Origin: Octadecabacter arcticus 238
Lineage (GTDB): Bacteria; Pseudomonadota; Alphaproteobacteria; Rhodobacterales; Rhodobacteraceae
Length of the DNA stretch: 64,000 nt
Direction: 5' to 3'
Assembly (NCBI RefSeq): GCF_000155735.2
Contig: NC_020908.1
Span: forward strand, 2,857,001-2,921,000
The translations under genes and the position numbers were made by a program. Every line of letters starts with the position of its first letter. The first letter of the stretch is position 1. This document shows positions 1 to 8,563 of this stretch, in pieces. The notes beneath the pieces are model-generated. The model did not search any database and was not told where the DNA came from. It saw nothing but the letters and a program-made list of their open reading frames with translations.

Positions 1-75
1 CATACCGCTGTCCTTGATTGATTTACGAACCTTAAACCAAAGCCATACGACCACGCCAGCGAAAGAAGAAACCAT
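1..75 (-). CDS. Possible 5' end of an unidentified gene running off the left edge
   Basis: An ATG at position 75 opens 25 codons that stay open to the window edge. The start of the peptide is hydrophobic ([13 protein letters not shown]) and is followed by basic residues, as in a first membrane segment. It would be divergent from tmm. In other roseobacters TMA or TMAO transport genes often lie next to tmm, so a transporter is possible, but nothing here identifies one. No clear ribosome binding site is visible. Confidence 0.2.
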   Translation of the reverse strand, partial: MVSSFAGVVVWLWFKVRKSIKDSGM

Positions 76-161
76 CTTCACTGTCAAGAATAATAGTTGA
101 CTTTAAGGGGCGGTATGTTGTGGACTTGACCAAACCAAAATCTGCAAAGGAACGCAAAATA

Positions 162-1496
162 ATGACCAAACGTATCGCCGTTATTGGGGCTGGTCCCTCA
201 GGTCTTGCGCAATTGCGTGCCTTTCAATCAGCCGCAGCAAACGGCGCTGACATCCCTGAAATCGTCTGCTTTGAAAAGCAATCCAATTGGGGTGGTCTAT
301 GGAATTACACATGGCGGACAGGCCTTGATCAGTACGGCGAACCTGTGCACGGATCGATGTATCGCTACCTGTGGTCGAATGGCCCCAAAGAAGGTTTGGA
401 GTTTGCCGATTATTCGTTTGAAGAACATTTTGGCAAACAGATCGCATCCTACCCGCCGCGCGCTGTGCTGTTTGATTACATCGAAGGGCGCGTGAACAAA
501 GCCGGTGTGCGCGATTGGATTCAGTTTGAGACCGCTGTGCGTTGGGTGGAAAAAGAAGATGGAAAGTTCAACGTCACCGTCACCAACCTGCCCGAAGATC
601 ACACCTATACCGAAGTTTTCGATCACGTCATTGTCTGCAATGGCCACTTCAGTACGCCCAATGTGCCGCAGTTCGACGGTTTTGAAATCTTCAAAGGCCG
701 CGTTTTGCATGCCCATGATTTCCGCGACGCGATGGAATTCAAAGACAAAGACGTTTTGATCATCGGTACGTCCTATTCCGCCGAAGATATCGGGTCCCAA
801 TGTTGGAAATACGGCGCGAAATCCATCACTGTCAGCCACCGCACGGCGGCCATGGGATTTGATTGGCCCGACAACTGGGCCGAGGTGCCACTACTGACCC
901 ATGTGGACGGTAACACCGCGCATTTCAAAGACGGCACATCGCGCGACGTTGACGCGGTCATCCTGTGTACGGGTTACAAACACCACTTTCCGTTCTTACC
1001 CGATGATCTCCGCCTGAAGACCGCCAACCGTTTGGCAACAACAGACCTGTATAAAGGCGTTGCATACGTAAACGACCCCGATCTGTTCTACATCGGAATG
1101 CAGGACCAGTGGTTCACATTCAACATGTTCGACGCGCAGGCTTGGTGGGCGCGCGACGTCATCATGGGGCGTATTACGCTGCCCGACAAAGCCGCGATGC
1201 AGGCCGACATTGACGATCGTATCGCGCGCGAAGAGGCGGGCGCGGATGACTATGACGCGATCTGGTATCAGGGCGATTACATTAAAGAACTGGTTGCTGA
1301 AACCGACTATCCCACCTTCGATCTGGAAGGCGCATGTCAGGCGTTCAAAGCTTGGAAAGCCAACAAAAAGGCTGGCATTATGACCTTCCGCGACCACGGC
1401 CATAAGTCTGTTCTGACTGGCACAATGGCGCCCAAACACCACACACCGTGGGCACGCGCGCTTGATGACAGTCTGGACGTGTATTTACAGAACTAA
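162..1496 (+). CDS. tmm: Trimethylamine monooxygenase (flavin-containing)
   Basis: Tmm oxidises trimethylamine to trimethylamine N-oxide using FAD and NADPH in the cytoplasm, the first step of methylamine use in marine bacteria. The 444-residue product has the FAD motif GAGPSG (residues 9-14), the FMO signature [11 protein letters not shown] (177-187) and the NADPH-binding motif [10 protein letters not shown] (202-211), plus a late CTGY motif. Length fits the bacterial FMO/Tmm family. A start at 162 is preferred over the GTG at 120 because AAAGGA lies about 10 bp upstream and the FAD motif then sits near the N-terminus. Tdm, the next enzyme of the pathway, is encoded nearby on the other strand, which supports Tmm over a generic FMO. 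Its stop overlaps the convergent downstream gene by a few bases. Confidence 0.93.
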   Translation: MTKRIAVIGAGPSGLAQLRAFQSAAANGADIPEIVCFEKQSNWGGLWNYTWRTGLDQYGEPVHGSMYRYLWSNGPKEGLEFADYSFEEHFGKQIASYPPRAVLFDYIEGRVNKAGVRDWIQFETAVRWVEKEDGKFNVTVTNLPEDHTYTEVFDHVIVCNGHFSTPNVPQFDGFEIFKGRVLHAHDFRDAMEFKDKDVLIIGTSYSAEDIGSQCWKYGAKSITVSHRTAAMGFDWPDNWAEVPLLTHVDGNTAHFKDGTSRDVDAVILCTGYKHHFPFLPDDLRLKTANRLATTDLYKGVAYVNDPDLFYIGMQDQWFTFNMFDAQAWWARDVIMGRITLPDKAAMQADIDDRIAREEAGADDYDAIWYQGDYIKELVAETDYPTFDLEGACQAFKAWKANKKAGIMTFRDHGHKSVLTGTMAPKHHTPWARALDDSLDVYLQN

Positions 1497-1948
1497 GGCA
1501 TGAAAGGCCGCTCAACCCGCAAAAATACGTAAGTCTGGTTGAGCGCGCCTTTGTCCTTGAGGGGAACACTGATCACGCCCACCCCAGAACTGAACTGGCG
1601 CAGATCGTAGCTGTTCGGATGGTTGACCGATGATGTGTCCGCGGCGATTGGATTTGCACATGCCGCGACCTGCCCCAACAGGGACTCAAAGGCATCCAAA
1701 GATTGCATTGATCGGTATTTAAACGGCCACGCACAGTGAAGTGAGACCGTGCCACCCAGCCCGCGGGACGGCGCGCAGTCAACCTGCGCGAGGGTGCGTG
1801 ACGAGAGATGAAAGCTGGTCGTGACGCCATCACCAGCTTGAACCATAAGACTTTGTAACTGGTCGCAGAAAGCGTCCGTTTGTGCTGATAGGTTACTGCC
1901 TAGGACCATCGGTATGATCAATATGAGCTGCGCAAACCGCATTTTCAC
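1493..1948 (-). CDS. Small secreted protein of unknown function, last gene of the tdm unit
   Basis: The 151-residue product starts with a typical signal peptide (MKMRF, a hydrophobic run, then LSA-Q near residues 22-23), so it is probably periplasmic. The mature part contains four cysteines, consistent with disulfides, and no domain I recognise. Its ATG overlaps the stop of the upstream gene (ATGA), so the two are likely translationally coupled, and that gene overlaps tdm in the same way. It is therefore probably co-transcribed with tdm. A role in methylamine metabolism is only inferred from position. Confidence 0.75.
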   Translation of the reverse strand: MKMRFAQLILIIPMVLGSNLSAQTDAFCDQLQSLMVQAGDGVTTSFHLSSRTLAQVDCAPSRGLGGTVSLHCAWPFKYRSMQSLDAFESLLGQVAACANPIAADTSSVNHPNSYDLRQFSSGVGVISVPLKDKGALNQTYVFLRVERPFMP

Positions 1949-2316
1949 TCGGCCAATAACTGTTCCCCCTCAAGAACCTCAAACGGGGTGGGCGGCGTGG
2001 ATTTACTTACCCAATACCAATCGCCCGAGAACTCCATCACATACCGCCCCGCCCAATCCGCGTCGCTGGGCCAGATGCTTTGGTATTCGTCCAGTTCCAC
2101 ATCCACCCGCCATTCGCCGCGCGAGACTTCCGCGTCCCTTTGGGCGAAAACGGTCACGCCATCTGCTCCGAAAAACTGACGGTAAGGGACGCCATCCCAG
2201 TCGCCGACGACCGTGTTGCCTGACAACAAAATATCAATTTCGTCGGCCTGCAGTTTGATCGATTGTGCTTCAGCAGCGCCCGCCAGAACCGTAAATGCCA
2301 GCGCGAACCGGATCAT
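1945..2316 (-). CDS. Small secreted protein of unknown function, coupled to tdm
   Basis: The 123-residue product has a clear signal peptide (MIRFALAFTVLAGAAEA, cleavage before QSIKL). The mature domain begins with a pattern of the type L-x-x-x-E-I-x-x-L-L-x-G-N-T followed by a G-x-P-Y motif. A similar pattern occurs in the broken gene at 45412-45804, suggesting a shared small periplasmic family. Start and stop overlap the neighbours by ATGA on both sides, placing it as the middle gene of a tdm-led unit. Function unknown. Confidence 0.8.
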   Translation of the reverse strand: MIRFALAFTVLAGAAEAQSIKLQADEIDILLSGNTVVGDWDGVPYRQFFGADGVTVFAQRDAEVSRGEWRVDVELDEYQSIWPSDADWAGRYVMEFSGDWYWVSKSTPPTPFEVLEGEQLLAE

Positions 2317-4682
2317 GACCGCGGGCGTTCTTTGTTGGAGTCAAACGCCGCCAGCGTTTCGGAAACTTTTGCAGGCAGGCGCATTTGATGGCCATCCAGC
2401 TTGCCTATTTCGACTTCGGTTCCGACCGCAGAATGGGCCACATCAATGCGCGCCAAGGCCACATGTTTCTTGAGAAGCGGTGAGCGCATGGCCGAGGTTA
2501 CTTCCCCGATCTGAGCCCGTCCGATATGGATGCAATCACCGTGTCCAACATCGACGTTGCTGTCGATCTCAAGACCCACCAGCTTTTTCATCGGATGTTC
2601 CTTGCGCCGGATCAGCGCGTCACGCCCGACAAAATCATCAGTCTTAGACTTGAGCGGCACAGTGAAACCAATCCCCGCTTCAAACGGATCGGTCTGGTCG
2701 CTGAAATCATAACCTGCAAAGATCAGTCCTGCCTCAATGCGTACCATATCAAGCGCTTCCAGCCCCATAGGTTTGATCCCGTGGTCCTGGCCTGCCTCCC
2801 AGATTGCATCGAATATCTCGGCGCAGTCTTTGGGGTGGCACATGACCTCATATCCAAGTTCACCAGTATAACCTGTGCGGCTTAGCACGAACGCCGTGCC
2901 TGATTCAGTGTTCAGCCGCGCAGGCGTAAACCGGAACCAACCCAACTGGTCAAATTCTGGGTTGTGCGGTGCCGTCCAGACGATCTTGCGCAATAAATCA
3001 CGGCTTTCGGGGCCTTGCACGGCGACATTGTGCATCTGATCAGTCGACGCACGTACCAACACCTTAAGGCCGAGTTTCTCGGCCAATTCGCGCAGCCACT
3101 CTCCGCCATAATCGGACCCGCCGATCCAACGGAAGTTGTCTTTGCCAAGCCGAAAAACGGTGCCATCATCGATCATTCCACCGTGTTCATAGCACATCGC
3201 TGTGTAAACGACGCCGCCGATGGCCAGCGTTTTCATGTTGCGGGTGAATGCGTATTGGCACAATGCCTCAGCGTCCGGGCCTGTGATCTCAAACTTGCGC
3301 AGCGGCGATAGATCCATGATGACGCATTTTTCGCGGCAGGCATGATATTCTTCAATCGGTCCCGTGGCGGCATAGCAGCTGGCCAGCCAGTAGCCGTTGT
3401 ATTCAACAAAATTGCGCGTGTGCTTGGCAAAACTGTCGTGGAAACCGGTTTGTTTTGTCATCTTGGCCTCTGAATTTGGGGTCGTGCGGATCGCAATCGC
3501 GCGCTGAAAGGTTTCCTGACCGCTATAGGTGCGGACGTGAATATCGGTCGGGTTCCAACCATTGGCAGACGTCGTGTCATCAGGGCATGCGCTGGACACA
3601 CAAACGATGTCAGTCAGGGCGCGCAACAACACATAATCGCCTGGCCGCGACCATGGCTCGTCCGCATGCATCACACCGTGATCATCAATGCAGGTGTTGA
3701 AAAAGAAATTGATCGCCATCCAACCGCGACGCGGCGCGACACCGTAGTCTTTCAATGCGTGATTGAAATTGGTCGAACAATTCGCATGACCGGGATAGCC
3801 CATATCATTGTAATATTTTTCGGTGCAGGCCATGGCAAAGGCGTCATGGCGACCGCAGGTGTCCTGAACGACCTCAACCAGTGGCACCATTTCCTGATCG
3901 TAGTATTTCGCGTGCAAACCCGGCATCGGATAGGCGTGGCCCATCAGCGTACGGGTCGTTGTCACGTCCAGCGCGTGTTCAATGCCGCTGTCGAGCTTGC
4001 GCGCAGAGAAGCATTCAAAATCGCTGCACTGCCGCCCGTCTACGTCGATGATCTGAATATAATCGCCCGCCTTAACGAAAAACGACTCAGCGGTTTGCGT
4101 GTGCACACGAATGCTTTGCAGCGGATCAGCTAGCGGTTCAGGCAATTCAAACCGCATATGGCTTTTGATGACGGCCCGTTTGATGATGACTGTGATTGGG
4201 GTGGCGGTATCCTGCGCCTCAAAATCCATAATATTTGCGGGGGTCGCGATTATGACCGCACCGTCGCGGGCTGCCGTGAATTTGGCCTCTGTTTTGGCGG
4301 GGGTTGTGGCCTCGAACAGATGCACGGCTTGGGCTTGGGCGACATCAATTCCACGGGCATCAAGCCCCATGCGCAGACCGCGCAAGGACTGGTTATCGCT
4401 GTCCAACAACGTTTTTAGCCCGCCAGCATCGCCGTGGGTGGCCGCCCCAATGATCCCCGCTTCGATTTTGCCGTTCGGGTCGCATACCAGAATCTCACAG
4501 CGCTGGCCGCCCTCATCGTTGATGATCGTAATTTGATCACCTGTCTCGATGGCGATCAGGACAGCGGATTGACCGTCAATCACATACCTCTCCGTCCCCG
4601 GCGGCATCGAAAAAATATTCGGTTTGAGAATGGAGCTGGGTTTCGGAGGTCCAGCTTGCACCTTAAGGTAGTTGTCTAACAT
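2313..4682 (-). CDS. tdm: Trimethylamine N-oxide demethylase (aldolase), tetrahydrofolate-linked
   Basis: Tdm converts TMAO to dimethylamine and formaldehyde; its C-terminal domain binds tetrahydrofolate and can trap the formaldehyde as methylene-THF. The 789-residue product has an N-terminal DUF1989-type metal-binding half (to about residue 400) rich in conserved Cys/His motifs (GRQCSDFECF, GHANCSTNF, SSACPDD), then a GcvT-like aminomethyltransferase half from about residue 408 to the end. This fusion is characteristic of Tdm. The start at 4682 is preceded by GGAAAGGGAT; a longer frame begins nine codons upstream without a comparable site. It lies between tmm and folD, matching the known roseobacter methylamine clusters, and leads two overlapping small secreted-protein genes. 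Confidence 0.92.
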   Translation of the reverse strand: MLDNYLKVQAGPPKPSSILKPNIFSMPPGTERYVIDGQSAVLIAIETGDQITIINDEGGQRCEILVCDPNGKIEAGIIGAATHGDAGGLKTLLDSDNQSLRGLRMGLDARGIDVAQAQAVHLFEATTPAKTEAKFTAARDGAVIIATPANIMDFEAQDTATPITVIIKRAVIKSHMRFELPEPLADPLQSIRVHTQTAESFFVKAGDYIQIIDVDGRQCSDFECFSARKLDSGIEHALDVTTTRTLMGHAYPMPGLHAKYYDQEMVPLVEVVQDTCGRHDAFAMACTEKYYNDMGYPGHANCSTNFNHALKDYGVAPRRGWMAINFFFNTCIDDHGVMHADEPWSRPGDYVLLRALTDIVCVSSACPDDTTSANGWNPTDIHVRTYSGQETFQRAIAIRTTPNSEAKMTKQTGFHDSFAKHTRNFVEYNGYWLASCYAATGPIEEYHACREKCVIMDLSPLRKFEITGPDAEALCQYAFTRNMKTLAIGGVVYTAMCYEHGGMIDDGTVFRLGKDNFRWIGGSDYGGEWLRELAEKLGLKVLVRASTDQMHNVAVQGPESRDLLRKIVWTAPHNPEFDQLGWFRFTPARLNTESGTAFVLSRTGYTGELGYEVMCHPKDCAEIFDAIWEAGQDHGIKPMGLEALDMVRIEAGLIFAGYDFSDQTDPFEAGIGFTVPLKSKTDDFVGRDALIRRKEHPMKKLVGLEIDSNVDVGHGDCIHIGRAQIGEVTSAMRSPLLKKHVALARIDVAHSAVGTEVEIGKLDGHQMRLPAKVSETLAAFDSNKERPRS

Positions 4683-4946
4683 GTAATCCCTTTCCAACTC
4701 GTGTTGCATGAGCGGAATATTTATTTATCATCAAGAATACATATGACGACCCACACGGCAAACAAATTCGGACCTTATTTACCAAATGACCAAGTATCAG
4801 ATCAATTATATCATCTGGATCCCGCTTTTGGTGTCTGCAATCGGACTCACGGCTGTTTTCCGCGCCAATCATAGGTCCGTTTTGGGTACAGCCAGCCTTT
4901 CGCGCGTTTGCACAGCCTTCACGATTCCCTCATGGCGGCGCGTACA
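4683..4946. promoter_or_regulatory. Divergent intergenic region between tdm and the DMT permease
   Basis: This AT-rich stretch of about 260 bp separates two outward-facing genes and must hold promoters for both. I see no convincing paired -35/-10 boxes or operator palindrome that I could assign with confidence, and no open frame that looks coding. Confidence 0.4.
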
Positions 4947-5792
4947 ATGAGCACCCTTGCCCTTGGGCTGATCGCAGCACTGTGTTGGGGGTTCCATGAC
5001 ATTTGCGTCCGCTTCCTAAGCCAGAAGACCCCTCTCAGCGCCTGCATTTTCATTGTTCTTTTGACTGGACTGATTTTTCACACCGTCCTGACGGCAGTCA
5101 GCGGCGAAATCCATGCCTTGCCCATGCAAGCGATCTGGCCGTCACTCGCGGCTGGGGTATTTTTCGTTATCGCCACCTTCGGATTATATTACGCGTTTCA
5201 ACGCGGCCCGGTGCGTCTTGTCGCCCCTCTGATTGCAGGTTACCCGATCTTGTCTGTGGGGCTGGCCGCTGTGCAAGGCACCCCGATTGCTGATGCGCAG
5301 TGGGGCGCCGTTGTCGCGATCGTTGTCGGTGTCGCGGTCGTGGCCGCAATGTCTGACACGTCGTCCGACGACAATCCGCCCATTGGCCCGACAATTTTGT
5401 TTGCGGCGATATCAGCGTTCGGGTTCGCGGGCACCTTTGCGCTTGGCCAATATGCGGCTGACATCAGCCATGAAATACCCACAACCTTGGTAACCCGTGT
5501 CTTGGCAGTAGGTTTAACCGTCGTAATCTTGTTGGCGTTCAAACAACCGTTTTGGCCGGGAAAACGCGCACTGCCGATGCTGATCACAATGGGTGTCGCC
5601 GACGGCATCGCGCTTTATTGTGTGTTGTCGGCAGGCACCCTGCCCGACCCGCAATACGCCGCCGTTACAGCATCAATGTTTGGCCTTTTGACGATTTTGC
5701 TGGCTTGGATGTTTTTGAGGGAACGCATGACGTTGGTGCAATGGATCGGCGGCACCGTCGCATTTTGCGGTGTCGGCGTCCTTGCGGTGTAG
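4947..5792 (+). CDS. DMT-superfamily permease (EamA type)
   Basis: An inner-membrane protein of 281 residues with about ten hydrophobic segments in two repeated halves, typical of EamA drug/metabolite permeases. The first half begins LGLIAALCWGFHDICVRF and the second half contains an FAAISAFGFAGTFALG segment. The ATG at 4947 starts directly before the first membrane segment; ATGs at 4908 and 4932 are possible but add polar residues. It is divergent from tdm and convergent with folD. The substrate cannot be read from sequence; uptake or export of a methylated amine or related compound is a positional guess only. Confidence 0.8.
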   Translation: MSTLALGLIAALCWGFHDICVRFLSQKTPLSACIFIVLLTGLIFHTVLTAVSGEIHALPMQAIWPSLAAGVFFVIATFGLYYAFQRGPVRLVAPLIAGYPILSVGLAAVQGTPIADAQWGAVVAIVVGVAVVAAMSDTSSDDNPPIGPTILFAAISAFGFAGTFALGQYAADISHEIPTTLVTRVLAVGLTVVILLAFKQPFWPGKRALPMLITMGVADGIALYCVLSAGTLPDPQYAAVTASMFGLLTILLAWMFLRERMTLVQWIGGTVAFCGVGVLAV

Positions 5793-5793
5793 G

Positions 5794-6684
5794 TCAGCCC
5801 TTTAGCCACCCTGCCGCGATCTGACGTTGATGGGCGACCATTGAATTGCGCATCAAAATGGCGACCGTGACTGGACCAACTCCGCCGGGAACAGGCGTGA
5901 TCCAGCCCGCGACCTCGATCACTGCATCCGTGTCTACGTCGCCCACGATTTTCGGGCCGTCGTCCGTTTCAATTTGGTTGATGCCGATATCGATAACGAC
6001 AGCTCCCGGTTTGATCATGTCTGGCCCGACCAAATGCGCTTTGCCGACGGCAACGACGACGACATCGGCACGTCGTGAATGCATCGGCACAGATCGTGTC
6101 ATGTGATGGCAAACTGTCACAGTGCAGCCCTCGGCCATCAGCATCATCGCAGCAGGTTTTCCAACGATTTCGGAATGGCCAATCATCACGACCTCAAGAC
6201 CCTCCATCGGCAAGCCGGTTTCCTTGATCAACGCGACACTTGCCGCTGCCGTACAAGGGGCCAACGCCACGTCGGAATAGACGATATTGCCGATAGATGC
6301 CGGGTTCATGCCCTCAACATCCTTCAACGGGTGGATCGCCGATTGCAGGGATCGAACGTTAATGTGCGCGGGGACGGGGCGCTGCAAAATAATGCCCAAG
6401 ACGCTCGGGTCGTCGTTCATCTCCATGATGCGCGCTTTGCAGGCCTCTTGCGATATATCACCCGCCCAGTTCACCTGCTCAAAAGGTAGGCCCGCCTGCT
6501 CTGCCCCGCGTGCTTGATTGCGCACGTAGACGGCCGCCTCAGGCACATCGCCAATCAGGATGGACATCAGCCGCGGCATTTCATTGTGGGTGTCCGTATA
6601 GGCGCGAACCTCAGCGATGATCCGTTTCTTAACGGCGAGGCCGTCAATCAGGCGGTTGTCTTTGCGTGCATGCGTTGGCGCCAT
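5794..6684 (-). CDS. folD: Methylenetetrahydrofolate dehydrogenase / methenyltetrahydrofolate cyclohydrolase
   Basis: FolD is a cytoplasmic bifunctional enzyme that interconverts methylene-, methenyl- and 10-formyl-THF. The 296-residue product is of normal length and contains YVRNQ near the start, the GHSEIVGKP dinucleotide motif and the C-terminal signature TPVPGGVGPVT. Position next to tdm fits a role in oxidising methylene-THF from TMAO demethylation, either as an additional copy or as the sole folD; the window cannot decide. It converges with the DMT permease with almost no gap, and its upstream side abuts IS3 debris, so its native promoter region may be shortened. Confidence 0.95.
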   Translation of the reverse strand: MAPTHARKDNRLIDGLAVKKRIIAEVRAYTDTHNEMPRLMSILIGDVPEAAVYVRNQARGAEQAGLPFEQVNWAGDISQEACKARIMEMNDDPSVLGIILQRPVPAHINVRSLQSAIHPLKDVEGMNPASIGNIVYSDVALAPCTAAASVALIKETGLPMEGLEVVMIGHSEIVGKPAAMMLMAEGCTVTVCHHMTRSVPMHSRRADVVVVAVGKAHLVGPDMIKPGAVVIDIGINQIETDDGPKIVGDVDTDAVIEVAGWITPVPGGVGPVTVAILMRNSMVAHQRQIAAGWLKG

Positions 6685-6811
6685 GGTAATGCCGTCCTCA
6701 ATCAGTTTGTTTTCAACGGCATGAATGCGCTAACAAACGGCCACTCGTCAATCTCGTGCAGCGACATTGTTGAAGGTGAATGCGGCGAAACGAGGCCAGA
6801 AAATTCTGGAC

Positions 6812-6991
6812 TTAGATGCCCTGAGAAATGCCTTCTCTACGGCGCAGATCGGCAATGCGGTCTTCGCCACGCAGGCCGTCCAACACGATACTGATCCATT
6901 CTTCAGATCAATAATGCTTGCGTGTTGCGCACTTGATGTCTTTGACGATCTTCTCGGTAGGGCTTTTGCGTGTTCCAGTTGTCTGTCTCAT
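6812..6991 (-). pseudogene. IS3-family OrfA remnant
   Basis: Reading from the ATG at 6991 gives MRQTTGTRKSPTEKIVKDIK, then a stop after RKHY, then SEEWISIVLDGLRGEDRIAD and RRREGISQGI in the same frame. This matches the helix-turn-helix OrfA of one IS3 subgroup (typically TRKSPxEKIVKDIKxATRK...GLRGED). An in-frame TGA and loss of the C-terminal part mark it as dead. It is the closest element to the folD start. Confidence 0.7.
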
Positions 6992-7079
6992 CTTGTACTC
7001 CTCAGTGGTTACTGATGAGGCAAGAACACTCTCTTATCAAATACCGCCACTTGGACCCATAAGTGCTGAGGTCAGACAG

Positions 7080-7170
7080 TGCCTATCTGAGTCGGATGCA
7101 CACCGTATTTCTTGGGCAGCTCTGCCAGCGTCATCTCCTCACGGATCACTTCAAGCGCAACACGGGTTAT
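7080..7170 (-). pseudogene. IS3-family OrfA fragment, unoccupied version of a palindromic-insert site
   Basis: The fragment encodes TRVALEVIREEMTLAELP, then KKYGVHPTQIG, the helix-turn-helix part of an IS3 OrfA. The same coding stretch occurs in the element immediately to the right, where after KKYGVH the sequence is broken by a 40-bp palindromic insert at 8404-8443. This piece therefore preserves the uninterrupted state of that site. It is cut at 7170 by the end of the neighbouring IS3 element. Confidence 0.7.
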
Positions 7171-7654
7171 AGAGGTGGTCCAGCTTTTTCGACTAGTTTA
7201 CAGCCTTTTTAAAGTGGACCACGGTTTCTGTTCAGCCTGCTAATCTCATTGGTTCTGTTTTGCTGGCATAGGCCTCGTCTGGGGTTAAGATTCCGTGGGT
7301 CGAATGTGGACGCTCGACGTTGTAGTAGGCCAGCCACTTTTCGATACCAGCCTTCGCCTCTGAGCCTGTCTCAAAGGCGTGCACATAGACGCATTCCTAC
7401 TTGAGGGATCGCCACAGTCGTTCGATCATGCGGTCGTCAATCCAGCGCCCTTTGCCGTCCATGCTGATGTTGATTTTCGCATCAGTCAGCACGTCGATCC
7501 AATTGCCACTGGTGAACTGGCTGCCTTGGTCCGTATTGAAGACCTCCGGCTTACCGTGTTTGGCCAAGGCCTCTTCCAGTGCTTCAACACAAAACGCAGC
7601 GTCCATGCTGTTTGATAGCCGCCAGCTCTGCTCTTTGCGGCTGTACCAGTCCAC

Positions 7655-7693
7655 CCCGCTCATTGTTTGCAAGCAAACCAATTCCGGGCAGCG
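7655..7693. repeat. Palindromic insert A (39 bp) inside orfB
   Basis: The core TTGTTTGCAAGCAAACCAA is nearly a perfect palindrome, flanked by arms related to CCGCTCA and CCGGGCAG. It separates LVAI from DWYSRK, which are adjacent (LVAI-M-DWYSRK) in normal IS3 OrfB proteins. The net gain is 39 nt, or 13 codons, so the frame is kept. Read in one orientation it aligns with insert B over nearly its whole length. Confidence 0.7.
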
Positions 7694-7726
7694 GATCGCG
7701 ACCAAATACAGGAAGCCACGCCGCAT

Positions 7727-7765
7727 CCATTGCCGACAGGCGATTGCAAAGCAATCTGCCGAGAG
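7727..7765. repeat. Palindromic insert C (39 bp) inside orfB
   Basis: The core GATTGCAAAGCAATC is a 15-bp palindrome between the arms CATTGCCGACAGGC and TGCCGAGAG. It adds 13 codons in frame between ITYIP and MRRGFLYL, which are contiguous in standard IS3 OrfB. The arms match insert B (CCTGCCGGCAAT / CCTCTC) in the opposite orientation. Confidence 0.7.
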
Positions 7766-8014
7766 GGGGATGTAAGTGATGTCTGCGCACCAAACCTGAT
7801 CGGGTCGATCAATCACCACATTCCTAAGCAGATACGGCCAGATCTTGTGCTGTGGATGCTTCTTGCTCGTGTTTGGCTCCTGATAAATCGGAACCAACCT
7901 CATGAGCCGCATCAGAGGGTGCGCGCGATGGCGGCCGCATTTGTGGTTGTCGCGCTTCATGTGCCGAGCCATTTGGCGCGATCCGTACCAAGGCGTCTCC
8001 AAAAACTGCTTATC

Positions 8015-8059
8015 CCCTCTCGGGATCATGCTACGCATGCCCCCGAGAGGGCAGTGCAT
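8015..8059. repeat. Palindromic insert D (about 45 bp) inside orfB
   Basis: The left arm CCCTCTCGGGATC and the right arm CCCCGAGAGGG pair with each other around CATGCTACGCATG, giving a strong hairpin. It lies between FMNI and DKQFLETPWYG of OrfB and keeps the frame. It is very similar to insert E: both start CCCTCTCGGGATC and end GGGCAG. Confidence 0.7.
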
Positions 8060-8186
8060 GATGTTCATGAACCGCAGGTTCTCAGCACTTTCGCCCTTTG
8101 GCTCATAGTACAGATTGGAACTCGTTAACGTCATTAAGGGGCACTGCCGACGAACGCTCAGCTTATGATCCTTGCTCACCATTTTT

Positions 8187-8250
8187 TGCCTCGCGTTCCG
8201 AGCAACTGGTGCGAGGCATCCACTGCCCTCTTTCATGCACGAGAAGGGGG
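8187..8250. repeat. Degenerate or composite palindromic insert between orfA and orfB
   Basis: TGCCTCGC (8187-8194) pairs perfectly with GCGAGGCA (8211-8218), and directly beside it CACTGCCCTCT and CATGCACGAGAAGGGG resemble a shortened form of insert D. This region of OrfB (upstream of ARQKMVSKDHK) is not conserved enough for me to define the unoccupied site, so it may be one or two decayed copies. Confidence 0.4.
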
Positions 8251-8403
8251 GGGCAAAAAACCCCGCTCCACCACCAGTTGACCAATCTTGGCGTGAAGAT
8301 TGTCAACGTCAGCGGCGCTCACTAGTTCAGGCGTACCACCGCGGCGCGTGAAGGCCGTCGCCATGTTCTCTATCGCAGGCCGCTTCCATGTGCCTATCTG
8401 AGT

Positions 8404-8443
8404 AGCCTCTCAGTGTTTGCATGCAAACACCTGCCGGCAATAG
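8404..8443. repeat. Palindromic insert B (40 bp) inside orfA, with an unoccupied counterpart
   Basis: The sequence reads AGCCTCTCAG, then TGTTTGCATGCAAACA, then CCTGCCGGCAATAG. At 7091-7101 the sister fragment has ...CTGAGT-CGG-ATGCAC... where this copy has ...CTGAGT, the 40 bp, and ATGCAC..., so 40 bp replace 3 bp (net +37) and the frame is shifted. This is the clearest demonstration that the palindrome is an insertion. Confidence 0.8.
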
Positions 8444-8523
8444 ATGCACACCGTATTTCTTGGACAGCTCTGCCAGGGTCATCTCCTCACGGATCGCTTC
8501 AAGCGCGACACGTGTTTTGCCCC

Positions 8524-8563
8524 CCCCTCTCGGGATCTTGCTTTGCATGACCCTGCCGGGCAG
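8524..8563. repeat. Palindromic insert E (about 40 bp) inside orfA
   Basis: CCTCTCGGGATC, TTGCTTTGCATGA and CCCTGCCGGGCAG form the left arm, core and right arm. It lies between VPLP-type residues and KTRVALEAIREEM in OrfA. The right arm CCTGCCGG matches insert B and the left arm matches insert D, linking the members into one family. Confidence 0.65.

Larger units (their letters stand above)
7232..8236 (-). pseudogene. IS3-family OrfB transposase, interrupted
   Basis: Recognisable OrfB (rve integrase core) segments are DHKLSVRRQC, SNLYYEPKGESAENLRF, DKQFLETPWYGSRQMARHM, PDQVWCADITYIP, DWYSRK, FNTDQGSQFTS and DDRMIERLWRSLK, including the D-D-E style catalytic motifs. After RSLK the TAG at 7397-7399 interrupts ECVYVHAFETGSEAKAGI and WLAYYNVERPHSTHG, which continue in frame to a stop at 7232. 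Three foreign palindromic inserts lie inside: before DKQFLE, between YIP and RRGFLYLVAI, and between LVAI and DWYSRK. All three keep the reading frame. Confidence 0.75.
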
